Of a stretch of 64,000 nt of DNA, positions 49,005 to 62,603 are shown one piece after another. The position numbers and the translations under genes were made by a program. Source of the stretch: Trematomus loennbergii (taxonomy: Eukaryota; Chordata; Actinopteri; Perciformes; Nototheniidae); assembly GCA_012861695.1 (NCBI GenBank), contig JAAOOA010000165.1, positions 124,001 to 188,000 on the forward strand. Direction: 5' to 3'. The notes under the pieces are model-generated. The model saw only the letters and a list, made by a program, of their open reading frames with translations. It was not told where the DNA came from and made no database searches. Position 1 is the stretch's first letter. Every line of letters starts with the position of its first letter.

Positions 49005-49132
49005 ATCAAAGCTGAAGTTTGTCTGAGCGACAGCAGAGCAGCAGCCGAGACAAGTCTCTGTTTCTCTGAAGAAACACTCAACTGAATCCAGAAGCTTTTT
49101 ATCAACAACACAGCAGGACTCTGCAAACACTG
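49005..49132 (+). other. non-coding first exon, TRIM copy 5 (start approximate)
   Basis: Ends AAACACTG before GTGAGT. The intron to 50581 is enlarged by two insertions (49284-49646 and 49961-50235). Confidence 0.6.
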
Positions 49133-49283
49133 GTGAGTACACTACAGACACATCACTAACTAAATATTTAGTCAAAGTTGGATTCATATAAAGAACATTA
49201 TACTATAGAAATGTGTCAGTTAAGATAAAAACCTCAACTTTTACATTAGCAAGAGCCACAAATACAATGTAAACTCTGGTTAA

Positions 49284-49646
49284 AGGTGGGGTAGGTAAGT
49301 TACACTTTTTGTTATATTCCATGGAATGCTCTTAACATCCTGATAGCAATGAATATCTTAAGTGCTTTGACACAAAATCCATGCAAAAATGTCATCTGTG
49401 GAAGCCGTAATACTGTAAAAAGCACGGCCAATCATTTTAGCCGGCCCGGCTAAAATAACTGGATGGCCTACCTGCCTGTCAGCCTTCCATCTGTGCACAA
49501 ACTTATCTCGTGCCCTCATTGGTCATGTGCGTGTTCGTGTGTGTTGGAGGAGGGGCTCTATAAGGAAGTGGCAGATTTTTTCCGGTTGTGTATTTTCAAA
49601 TTCTAGCACACTCGAGCCGGTTTCTCCAGAATTACCTACCCCACCT
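49284..49646. mobile_element. TTAA-flanked MITE (Kolobok-like)
   Basis: Inverted ends AGGTGGGGTAGGTAA and TTACCTACCCCACCT, flanked by TTAA on both sides (49280-49283, 49647-49650). Copies 3, 4 and 6 have the empty site GGTTAAGTTAGG. No ORF. The AGG start favours Kolobok over piggyBac. Confidence 0.85.
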
Positions 49647-49960
49647 TTAAGTTAGGTTAGAGAGCATACAGCCAAAGCTAGCATTAGCTTATACTTATTT
49701 TCATATTTCCTGTATTTGAAAACATCTTTATAATCGACTCTATTAAACAAAGTAGAATCTAAATATTAGATTTGTTCTGGACTGTCCAAAGCAAGGGATC
49801 TGGTGTTGTGTTACAAGTTTTGCTTATAAAAAGGCATGACAATTACATATTTCATCTTATATCATTTGTACACACTGTGGTTAGTAGCCTTGAGCTTTGA
49901 ACATGTTTCTGTAGTAACTGCTGTCTGCCTTTTGAAGCTGATAACGTTTACTGTTTTTTA

Positions 49961-50235
49961 GATTAGATCAGATTACTTTATTGTCATTACAAAATGCAAG
50001 CACAGTGTAACGAAATTAAGGAGGGTCTAACCAGAGTGCAAAACAGTCAGTTATATACACAATTATCAGAAGTATGTACAAAATAAATGATACAAAAATA
50101 AAGGTAAATAGATGGGAAATGTATAAATAAGAATAAATACACAGATAATAATAAATACAGTGAATACAGTACTGTATATAAAACAGTAATGTACAAGGAT
50201 GATTGCGCTTCAGCACAGCACACGACAACAACAAC
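49961..50235 (-). mobile_element. LINE 3' fragment in the 5'UTR intron of TRIM copy 5
   Basis: Nearly identical to 23376-23655 at the same intron position. Confidence 0.7.
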
Positions 50236-50440
50236 TAGTATTAACTTCAGTGATGCTCAGCAGGAGGTTTCACTCCTCTGTTCAACAACGGCAAAATCCC
50301 CCAACAGTATTAGAGCTTACACATTGTGTTTCTTAGAGTTTAAACTGAATGCTGCTATGATTTTCCAGATTTCATTTATAATATTAACAAACAGAGAGAT
50401 TTGTTCAACATTTAACAATAACAGTGAACTGCAAATTTGA

Positions 50441-52243
<1,803 letters not shown>

Positions 52244-54615
52244 AACAACCATTTGATTTTCTACAGAAAGATTCACTCTCACTAAATGTATGTACATTGT
52301 ACACATTGTACATTTTCAGAATCTGATCACATATGGTTCACCTTGATGAGACGCATAAAAACACATAAAATACTGATGAGTATGTTCTAATGTACTCTAG
52401 TTTATTCTACGGATTGCACTACCTGCCGTCATGACTTGAAGTGATCAGAAAACTATTTACTCAGAAATAAACTTTTACCACTTCTTTATATGTCAGGGGG
52501 ACAAGAAAAGTATTTATTGTCTCAGAATTGTGTGTTCAAAAAGTGTTTCATACTTGCAGACATTACTAGTGGAAGTAATGCACTCCTTTTTCATTAGTAA
52601 AATACTGTATATATATATTTTTTATAATTTTCAATTGAGGGGAAAATGATGGGTCTCTGGTGTGTTTTAAAGGGGAAGTTCAGGATTGATTATTGAATTA
52701 TAGTATATTGGTACAAAATGTATTTACAGTTACTTGGAGAATCAACAATACCTGATCATTAAACATTAGGCTGCAGTGGTTTACAAACCAGGGAAATTAA
52801 ATGTTACATCTCAGCTGTCTGTTGTGTTATGTTAATTGTATTTCGTCCACCTCTCTGCACACTGCTTGTAAAGTTTGAACAAAGCCTCAATGGATTAAAA
52901 AAAAGGAACAAAGAATGTTATTTTTTGTGTTTTTTTAAATGTACTTACTGAAGTACAGTTTTCACTAGTTCTCAACTTAGGGAAAGTACTCTTAATTTTA
53001 TATTTCTACTTAACTACATTTGTCTGATAGATTTGGTTCTTCTGAAGCTTTATAAACTATTTAAAACCCTCTTGGATCAGCTGATCATAGATATTAAGAT
53101 TGCTGTATATGTTTGTTAGAAATAAGGCCATCAACTGGTTAGCTTAGCTTAGCATAAAGACTGGAAACAGGGAAGACAAAGCCAGCCTGTCCAAAGGTAA
53201 CAAAATCCACCTATCAGCAGCTCTGAATCCAGTTTGTTTAATCCATACCAAATCAGAGGAGTAAAAACATCAATAAGACGTTTAACAGGGGATTATGGGT
53301 CGGGCTATTTCTTGACTGGGACCAAACAAGTTGCCAAATTGTTTTTACATTTCAGTTTTCGTACAGAGATATATTAAGTACACTTAAATGTGTATTTTGT
53401 CACTCACTATTTCCCCCTTTTCCTAGTATATATGCTAAACTAAGCTAATCTAAGTGTCTGATGGCTGCAGCCTGTGTCAGTGAGAGCGGTCTGACTGGTT
53501 GGACTGCTTCTAATGATTATGATCTCATTCTTCACCTTGAACACACTCCAGCACTGCCTGTACAGGTGAGACTAACTCACTGCAAACGTCCCGTCTGACT
53601 GGGAGATAAATAAAGGGTTTTTTAAATATCAAAATTGCATGAAATATGCTTGTAAAGTCTATTTTATTAATGCCCTGTTTATAAGATGGAGCTTATCATT
53701 TGAAATGTCATTATTTTTAAAGAGGTGGATGGTGAATAATATTACAATTAAAAATGTTTCACTCACATCATGACTTTGTTTTTTATTACAGTACACGTTT
53801 TCTGAAATGTTATCTTTAAATATACTAACGCATACAGAAACAGCACAGAAATGTGTACACTGGTTAAAACCAGGATCACATTCTTGTTTTATTGTCGACT
53901 TATTAGAGTCAAAGGTTTTTACAGAGGGGAGTTTTGATATGGGTTTGTACCACTACATAATCCAGAAAAACTGTCAGCAGCCTTTAAGAAAAATCTATTC
54001 TCCACATGTTTTTTAGGGAAACAGATGTTATAATCCTTAACGCAATCATCAATAATCAGTCTATAAATCTGGCTATTGATGATATATGAACAAACCACTC
54101 AGAGTACAGATGGGAGTGAAACTATTTGGAAAAATAAAAAAGGCCTTGTATTGTGAATTTACATTTTGCAGTACACAGGTAATTAAGTTAAAAAAATAGT
54201 AACTAATTCATATGACCACTTTTTGTATTAGATTCAATTTAATCTGGCATTATTTAATGATAACATAGTAAGGAATCAAAATAGCCCAACCTTTCAAAAC
54301 TGTCAACCAATGGTGACATACCTTCACCTGTTAGCGACACAATGCTTGAATAGCACGTTCTCTAACAGGGAGTTGGCTCAAGGAGTAAGAGGTTAAAATA
54401 AGGGCAGTGTCTGCAAGATTCAATACAACCTGTCTGCACTGAGTAAACTAAAATATGCTATGAGACAGTGAACAAATGTGCAATCTCATAGTACGTCCCA
54501 ACACACACAATATGTCTAAGAATACTTCAGTTGTACTGTGTGAATGAGGTCAAAGGTTATATTTCAATGTGTGTTCATTGAATTATACTGGAAGTAGTGT
54601 ATCAGGTTGTTTCTG
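52244..54615. repeat. duplicated 3' flank of TRIM unit 5
   Basis: Matches units 1, 3, 4 and 6. The match is lost after TATCAGGTTGTTTCTG near 54615, where a LINE begins instead of the LINE tail of the other units. Confidence 0.75.
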
Positions 54616-56408
54616 TGCTGAATGACAAACTAATTGACTTAACAACTGAGTATTTGCACTTGTGAGGGATCTTAAAGTCTGTTGATAGATGCCTTACTGA
54701 CTTTGACCTTTAAAAAACAGAGCACAAAAAAACCTCACTGACATTGAACTGTCTGACTGACTGAGTGCAAGTAGTGGAAGAAGTATTAACTCATCACTGT
54801 ACCCTGTATGCAAGGGCTGGTCTGCCTTCACTTACTGTACGGAGGCTCAGTCACTGGTACATTTTTATATATAAAGCCATGTTAGGGAAACTTCCATCCT
54901 ACATCTGCTCCCTGATCTCACGGTGAATTGTAAGTGGCTACTGCCTGAGATCGCATGCTGTGGTTTTATTAAATGTGCCAACTGCTAGGACTGTCTTAGG
55001 GAAAATAGCATTTAGATGCGCAGCTCCACTGTCCTGGAATAGTCTGCAATTAAAATGGAAACTGAGCAATCTGGTGCCACTAAATGTTTTTTAAGCTCGG
55101 TTGGATGCTACTGAATCGGAAGCTGTTGGTACCTGTGCATGTGGATAGTATGTAAATTGTAATCCCTGTAATGCTGCTGTATGATGTCCTTTTTGTTGTT
55201 CTGTTTATGTTTTAATGTTTCATGTGGAACCTACTTGAGCAGAGGCCTGTACTACGAAGCTGGTTCAACTTAACCTGGATATGTTGGAGTTAGCCGGTTG
55301 GCCTAAGCCAAAACATACGCGCTGGCGCTAAGCTGTACTACGACGCCGGTTATCAAGTGGATCGCTCAAGCCAGCCGTGTCCTATCTAGTTAGGTGCGCG
55401 TTCACATGAAAGGGGTGGTATTTGGAGCATTCGACCAATCTCAAACACGGACAAGCGTACTGACAGCGCAGCGTCATACTTCCTGAATGAAAAGTGAACT
55501 TTAATATTAGTCAAATATGAAGAAGTTAAACTTTAAACATCCATGACTTAAACACTTTATCCAGGATAAAAGCCACATAGCTGCACCTGCAAGGTGAATA
55601 CAGCTGGTAAAAGAAAAAGTGTTTGAATGCGTACATTAACAGGTTTATGAAATCACTGCCCCGTCCAAGACACGAGTGGATCTGACTTTAATTAGGAGAA
55701 TTTGACTCGAGTGTTTCTTCAACTTAATGTGTTGCTTAAAATAATACTTCTGCATACAGTATGTGACACTGTGAGTGTTGCACGGCCAGATACGGCTCAG
55801 CTGACTCAAATAAGGAAATATATACATTATGATGTGATGTGATATGAATGATAATGGGACACATCTACGTCTGCACTCACAGTGCCGCGGACTGTACTTA
55901 ATGTTACTCTGATCCGGTTACTTATGTCGTGGCAGATATTTAAGTAAGCTTTCTTAACGCTAATGTTATAATAGTCAGATTGCTCTGAAGATGGGAGGGG
56001 ATATTCTATTATTTTCACGTTCACACAGTCAGTTGATTTTGGCCGGCCGTCTTTCCTGCAACGGCAGTTTTTCTGTTTCCTCTATCCTGTAATATGACTT
56101 GATCGCTTTAAACTCCGCACACGGAGCTCTGATTGGTCAGCAGGCGTGCTTTCACTGAGTTGATCTCTTAGCCTGCAACCTAACCTGCTCCGGAGCAGGT
56201 TTGCCGCTCAGCATAAGTTACCATGGAAATCTAGCCTGCTAAAAAGAGAACCAGCGTCGTAGGACCGGAAAGCCCGAGATTTCCCTGAATTTAGCCGGCT
56301 AAGCGAAAATCCAGCTTCGTAGTACAGGCCTCTGGACTCCCTTGAAAAAGAGATCAATGATCTCAATGGGATACAACCTGGATAAATAAAGGTGTGAAAT
56401 GAAATGAA
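54616..56408 (+). mobile_element. 5'-truncated LINE, split by a MITE
   Basis: Traces of the RT C-terminus (for example AFRCAAPLSWNSLQLKWKLS near 55010-55070) are followed by a 3'UTR. It resumes at 56335 (GGACTCCCTTGAAAAAGAGA) and ends ACCTGGATAAATAAAGGTG with a short GAAAT tail. The left border is approximate. Confidence 0.65.
55240..56334. mobile_element. MITE with perfect 24-base inverted ends
   Basis: 55240-55263 (CAGAGGCCTGTACTACGAAG, then CTGG) is exactly complementary to 56311-56334. The 1095-base interior has no transposase, and internal variants of the end motif occur (CTGTACTACGACGCCGG near 55334). It is inserted in a LINE 3'UTR. No clear target duplication. Confidence 0.85.
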
Positions 56409-57146
56409 GAGGCACTGTTATGCTTTTGGGGTTTCCCCTTTCCTGTAGTGTGTTCTGGAGGTTTGTGTGCATGTGAATGGTCTGAAAAATAATAAATATT
56501 ACATAAAAAATACTTAGATATTGTACTTGAGTAAAAGTAGAAGTACTCAGAACTGTTTCAAGTCATTGATTTTATATTAAACACTATTTCTTACCAAAGG
56601 AACTGTTAGCACATGGGAATATAATTGATGATATATTTTCCAATACAGATGTTCTGTGATATTTTTCTGTGAACTTGAAACTGAGTGTTTCTATAGTTTA
56701 GTCATGATACTTTTACTTTTTGTTAAGTGGAAAAAGAGCAATTGTATCCCATTGAGTTCGTGTTTGTAAAAGTCCAATAGTTAGAATCTGAGTTAATATA
56801 CATAGCTAGAGAATTTAAATTTGATGCAAATGTATACTTCTACTTCACGGAGGAAGATCAGGGCCACATGTGAAATCAAATATTTTTTTGGATCTTTTTT
56901 TTTGTGTTTATTTCTGAAGTTATTTGTGGGAAATTGACCAAAAGTGTAATTCTTTAAAAAAACAAGTCAGAATTTGGAGGAAAAAAAAATCACTTTTGGT
57001 CAGATCTCAACAAAATATTTCAGTTGTGGCACTAATCATCTTCTGTACAACTCCAAATATTATATACTTTTGACTCGACCACAATTATTTTTGGCAGCTT
57101 CAGTTACTTAACAATTACTTAAAAGTCACCATTATGCAAAACCCAC
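56409..57146. repeat. duplicated spacer fragments
   Basis: Pieces of the spacer also seen at 5100-5500 and 44190-44480, including the fold-back sequence near 56935-57010. No gene is seen. Confidence 0.5.
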
Positions 57147-57393
57147 TTCTTCATGTCTCTTCTACATCAACATGGTGTCCCCTCTTCTCCATGTCTCTTC
57201 TACATCAGCATGTGTCACCCTCTTCTACATCAGCATGTTCCCCTCTTCTACATCAACATGTGTCCCCTCTTCTCCATGTCTCTTCTACATCAGCTGTGTC
57301 CCCTCTTCTACATCAACATGTGTCCCCTCTTCTCCATGTCTCTTCTACATCAACATGTGTCCCCTCTTCTCCATGTCTCTTCTACATCAGCAT
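57147..57393 (+). repeat. minisatellite, CTTCTACATCA unit
   Basis: Alternating blocks of CATGTCTCTTCTACATCA and ACATGTGTCCCCTCTTCTCC make mixed units of about 24 and 37 bases. ORFs across it are artefacts. Confidence 0.9.
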
Positions 57394-57514
57394 AGACCCC
57401 ATATGCTAAACTAAGCTAATCTAAGTGTCTGATGGCTGCAGCCTGTGTCAGTGAGAGCGGTCTGTCTGGTTGGACTGCTTCAATGATTATGATCTCGTTC
57501 TTCACCTTGAACAT

Positions 57515-58449
57515 TTCATTTACCTCACTTGAAACCTTTGTTGGTAGGATGTTGTTACAGACCTCCAAATGCAAACTTAATTTATTTAGACACTTATGTG
57601 AAATGTTAGATAAAGTTTGTGATCTTGACAGAGAGATTTATTTTATCGGAGATTTAAATATTGACTGGAATATGTTGCACTGTGCCCTTAAAAACAAGCT
57701 GCAGACAATAACTAATACTTGTAACTTGGTACAATGGTGACTAAACCTACTAGGATATGCATAAGAAAGATGGGTCAAAAAGTGCAACTTGTATTGATCA
57801 TATATTTACTAATTTTAGCCATGTATGTTCTCAGGCAATATCAATTCCAGTAGGGTGTACTGATCATAATTTAATAATTATCGTGAGAAAGACAAAGGTG
57901 CCAAAAGCAGGACCAAAAGTAATTGTGAGGAGATCAATGAAATATTTTTGTGAAGAGTCATTTATACAGGATGTTCAAAAGATATGTTGGAAACATGTTT
58001 TTGAGAAAGTCGATCCAGATGATGCTCTTGATGTCTTTAATTTGTTATTTATGCAGGTGATTGATAAACAGGCTTCACTTAGAAAGCAGACAGTAAGGAA
58101 CTTTAGAGGTTAGATGAGGAATTAAGGGATCTAATGAGACAAAGAGATGATGCAAAACGTGTAGCTCTCTCATCAAGTTATGAGTCAGATGGGCAAATGT
58201 ATAGAAGGTTCAGGAATTATGTTACAGCATTAAATAAAAAATAAAAACAATTGTATTATGGAAATGTAATGAATGAACAACGCCGACATCCACCTCAACA
58301 TATCTTGAGGTGGAAGGGACATTTTTGACAAAACCAGTACAAATTGCTAATTATCTGAATGATTATTTTCTTGATAAAGTAAAACATTTGAGGAGAAATA
58401 TGAATCAAACTATAAATAGTAACTCCACATTTCTAATAAATGATTTAAT
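57515..58449 (+). mobile_element. LINE endonuclease-domain fragment
   Basis: An apurinic-type endonuclease C-terminal half. YFIGDLNIDWN (57633-57668) carries the GDxN motif, CIDHIFTN follows (57790-57815), and VGCTDHNLIIIV carries the catalytic SDH-like motif (TDH). It continues into the linker (DVQKICWKHVFEKVD, LRDLMRQRDDAKRV). The frame breaks near 57735 and again near 58110, and stops appear after 58240. The right end runs into a minisatellite, so the reverse transcriptase is missing. Cellular role: nicking target DNA for LINE insertion (family knowledge). Dead copy. Confidence 0.8.
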
Positions 58450-58573
58450 TATGAAAGCTGGGGTGGAAGCTGGGGTGGAAGCTGGTGGAAGCTGGGTGTG
58501 GAAGCTGGGGTGGAAGCTGGGGTGGAAGCTGGGGTGGAAGCTGGGGTGGAAGCTGGGGTGGAAGCTGGGGTGG
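58450..58573 (+). repeat. minisatellite, unit GGTGGAAGCTGGG
   Basis: About ten units, same array type as 5651-5773. Confidence 0.9.
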
Positions 58574-59160
58574 TGGTGGCAGGCGAGCAGCAGCAACATG
58601 AAACACAGCAGCAGGAACATGAACGTAGCAATAGCAAGTGAACACAGCAGTGGCAGCAGCAGCATAGCGAGGCAGAGGCAGGAAGACCTGGCAGCTTAAA
58701 TAGAGCGGCATGTTTAGGAGAATGTGTTTGGTTGGTTGTAAGAGGGACGAGGTGCGTCACGTGTTAATGTATCATTGGTGCTCGAGTTGACTGCCTGAAC
58801 TAGCTCGCAGGCTTCGCCCCATTTGTGGCACTAATCATCTTCTGTACACTCCAAATATTATATATACTTTTGACTCGACCACAATTATTTTGGCAGCTTC
58901 AGTTACTTAACTATTACTTAAATACAAGATCAACAAATTATTGATGATGCTTTTCCGATTACATAATACATACCTTTATGCACCAATTTGTGCTTTTGGT
59001 AAGTTACGTTTGTTTTGATGCTGACATTTGAAACACAGACACGTACAAGTAATAAGAGTTTGAGTTTATACATAATAGATGCAGCTTTTACACATTGCTT
59101 CTTACCTTAACTAATGTGCATTTAAAAAAGAGGAATAGTTTCAGCAAAAAACTAAAAGGT
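58574..59160. repeat. duplicated spacer matching 5774-6350
   Basis: Same sequence as the spacer after the first minisatellite, ending near AAACTAAAAGGTA, where the two copies diverge. Confidence 0.75.
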
Positions 59161-59986
59161 ATAATAAATGCTTTAGACAATAAGAAATATAAAGTTGACT
59201 GTTGAGTTGCTCAGTTTTTTTAGATTGTCAATACTATTACTGTATAACTAATATCTCAGGTTAAGAGGCACCTTCAAATAAAGATTGGTCTTTAAATACA
59301 TTTTGTCTTTTGAATTGTTTGTCTAAAGTCAAGGATCTAGAACTGGTACTTATAGTTTTAATGATACAGTCTGGTTATAATGCTGTTTGGAGGAGGCCTC
59401 ACAAGTAAGAGCACTAACTAGCTACCATCACATGTACTGTACCTTAGCTTGACTTAAATGTATTAAACGTATAATTAAGTGATAGCAAAATATAAATAAT
59501 AATGTCATGCAAACATATTAATTTGCTTGATTCCAGTGTTGCATTTAGCACATTGCATACAAACGTTAAGGGATTTTAAGATTCTGAAGTATTATGCTAA
59601 AAACTCAATAACTTAGATTATTATTTATAGTTTTGCTGAATAGTTTCATGCCCGCTTACCTTAGAAACGTAAAATGTGACGGCAGTGTGCAGATGGGGAA
59701 GCATGTTAGCTTAGCTTCTTAGCTTGAGCTAGCTCTGTTACTTCCCAGCTGGAGACAGCAGGTCCCGCCTCGGCTCCGCCTCTTTGCCCTTATTTGGAGC
59801 AGGCGGGAGTTAGACTCAGACGTCACTGTCGAGCCGTTAGTGGCCGACTCCGCCTACTAAGGGCTTCTCGGCAACTCTGCAGAATCCTATGGGTGACGTC
59901 ACGGACCCTACGTCCATTTATATATATACAGTCTATGGTTACTATAGATACTACCCCAGTTCCTAAACTGTAATGGAAATGCGCCA
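59161..59986. mobile_element. mixed repeat DNA ending in a Harbinger/MITE right end
   Basis: 59161-59690 is AT-rich and unrecognised. 59695-59940 contains GC-rich repeat DNA and TATATATACAGTCTATGG, a frequent fish repeat motif. The last 19 bases (59968-59986, CTGTAATGGAAATGCGCCA) are the inverted counterpart of the transposon end at 8706-8724, and TAA follows at 59987-59989. Confidence 0.55.
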
Positions 59987-59995
59987 TAAGAGAAG

Positions 59996-60013
59996 AGTTT
60001 CCATTTCCCGGAA
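59996..60013 (+). promoter_or_regulatory. ISRE overlapping GAS (TRIM copy 6)
   Basis: AGTTTCCATTTCCC (59996-60009) and TTCCCGGAA (60005-60013), the latter a perfect STAT palindrome. All upstream sequence before 59987 differs from the other copies, yet this element is kept. Confidence 0.7.
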
Positions 60014-60141
60014 ATCAAAGCTGAAGTTTGTCTGAGCGACAGCAGAGCAGCAGCCGAGACAAGTCTCTGTTTCTCTGAAGAAACACTCAACTGAATCCAG
60101 CAGCTTTTTATCAACAACACAGCAGGACACTGCAAACACTG
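60014..60141 (+). other. non-coding first exon, TRIM copy 6 (start approximate)
   Basis: Ends AAACACTG before GTGAGT. The intron runs to 60982 and lacks the LINE and MITE insertions. Confidence 0.6.
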
Positions 60142-60988
60142 GTGAGTACACTACAGACACATCACTTACTAAATATTTAGTCAAAGTTGGATTAAAATCT
60201 GAATCTGACTGTATTATATCAGTTTACCATATAAAGAATATTATACTACATAAATGTGTCAGTTAAGATATAAACCTCAACATTTACATTAGCACCAGCC
60301 AACAATATAACTACAATGTAAACTCTGGTTAAGTTAGGTTAGAGAGCATACAGTCAAAGCTAGCATTAGCTTATACTTATTTTCATATTTCCTGTATTTG
60401 AAATATTTTATAATTGACTCTATTAAATAAAGTAGAATCTAAATATTAGATTTATTCTGGACTGTCCAAAGCAAGGGATCTGGTGTTATGTTACAAGTTT
60501 ATCTTATAAAAAGGCATGACAATTACATATTTCATCTTATATCATTTGTACACACTGTGGTAAGTAGCCTTGAGCTTTGAACCTGTTTCTGTAGTAACTG
60601 CTGTCTGCCTTTTGAAGCTGATAACGTTTACTGTTTTTTACTAGTATTAACTTCAGTGATGCTCAGCAGGAGGTTTCACTCCTCTGTTCAACAACGGCAA
60701 AATCCCCCAACAGTATTAGAGCTTACACATTGTGTTTCTTAGAGTTTAAACCGAATGCTGCTATGATTTTCCAGATTTATATAATATTAACAAACGAGAG
60801 ATTTGTTCAACATTTAACAATAACAGTGTACTGCAAATTTGAGCAATCTTTCACCCTCTGCATAATCATGATACATCAGCAGAGTTCAGTATCACCATCT
60901 ATTTGACTTATAGCAAACAGATACAAGAGATTAAATCATATATACATTACAGTTTTTTTTTTTTCACACGTTTTGTCCTCAGAGAGAC

Positions 60989-62603
60989 ATGTCTGCTGCC
61001 AGCTGTCTGCTGACTGATCAGTTTCTGTGCTCCATCTGTCTGGATGTGTTCACTGATCCAGTCAGCACACCATGTGGACACAACTTCTGTAAAGCCTGCA
61101 TCTCTCAACACTGGGATACTAAAGTCCCCTATCAGTGTCCTAACTGTAAAAAGTTATTCCACACAAGCCTGAGCTGCTGGTCAACACTTTCATCTCTGAG
61201 ATGGCTGCTCAGTTCAGACAGTCAGCTCAACAGAAAGCCAGCAGCAGCAGCTCAGAGCAACAAGTTGTCAAACCAGGAGAAGTTCCCTGTGACGTCTGCA
61301 CTGGAACCAGACTGAAGGCCCTGAAGTCCTGCCTGGTGTGTCTGGTCCTACTGTGAGACTCACCTGGAGCCTCACCTGACAAGCAGGCTGAAGAAACATC
61401 AGCTGATCGACCCTGAGGAGAACCTGGAAAGCAGGATGTGTGTGAAGCACGATAAACTGCTGGAGCTGTTCTGTAAGACCGACCAGGTGTGTGTCTGCAT
61501 GCTCTGCACTGTTTTAGACCACAAGACACATGATGTTGTTCCTCTGAAAGAAGGATATGAAGGAAAGAAGGCTGAGCTGGGGAAGACAGAGGCTGAAATT
61601 CAGCAGATGATCCAGAAGAGACGACTGAAGATTCAGGAGATGAATCGCTCAGTGGAGCTCAGTAAGGAAGGAGCAGACAGAGAGATAGCAGATGGTGTTC
61701 AGGTCTTCACCGCTCTGAAGGAGTCTGTTGAGAGAAGCCAGGCCGAGCTCATCGACACCATCAAAGAGAAGCAGAGAGAGACAGAGGAACAGGCTGAAGG
61801 CTTCATCAAAGAGCTGGAACAGGAAATCTCTGAGCTGAAGAAGAGAAGCTCTGAGGTGGAGCAGCTGTCACGCTCTGAAGACCAGCTCCACCTCCTCCAA
61901 AGCTTCACGTCCCTGAACGCTGCTCCACCCACCAAGAACTGGACAGAAGTCAGGGTCCGTCCACCTTCATATGAGGGGACTGTGAGGAGAGCTGTGACTC
62001 AGCTGGAGGAGACGCTCAGTAAACAGATGAAGAAGCTGCTTGAGGTGGAGCTGAAGGGGTCCAGCAGTATGAGGTGGAGGTGACTCTTGATCCTGATACA
62101 GCACATCCCACTCATCCTGTCTGATGATGGAAAACAAGTTAAACATGGTGATGTGAGAAGAATCTCCCAACAATCCAGAGAGATTTGATACTTGTTGTGT
62201 CTTAGCAAAGCAGAGTTTCTCTTCAGGAAGATTTTATTGAGGTTCAGGTTAAAGGGAAGACTGGTGGATTTAGGAGTGGCCAGAGAGTCGATCAACAGGA
62301 AGGGAGATCTCACTGACTCCTCAGATGGTTACTGGATGATATGGTTGAGGAATGAAAATGAGTACAAGCTTTGCTGTCCTCAGTCCGTCTCTCTCTGAAG
62401 TCTCAGCCTGAGAAGGTGGGGGTGTTTGTGGATTATGAGGAGGGTCTGGTCTCCTTTTATGATGTTGATGCTGCAGCTCTGATCTACTCCTTCACTGGCT
62501 GCTGCTTCAAAGAGAAACTCTACCCATACTTTAGTCCCTGTCTTAATGATGGTGGTAAAAACTCTGCCCTCTGATCATCTCTCCTGTCAATCACACTGAG
62601 TAG
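60989..62603 (+). pseudogene. TRIM copy 6, frameshifted
   Basis: The exon starts at 60983; ATG is at 60989 ([19 protein letters not shown]; one codon shorter than copy 3). The RING is complete: [23 protein letters not shown]. One G is lost near 61167 (ACAAGCCTG for ACAAGGCCTG), and B-box 1 has losses near 61348 and 61382. From 61436 B-box 2 and the coiled coil are open for over 200 residues, to a loss near 62056 (AAGGGGTCC for AAGAGGGTCC). The SPRY has several losses (near 62110, 62160, 62205, 62240, 62265 and 62375) and then runs open from about 62371 to SAL and a stop, ten residues early (CTGCCCTCTG, as in copies 4 and 5). AATAAA is at 62848-62853. It shares SQHWD with copy 2. Confidence 0.85.
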
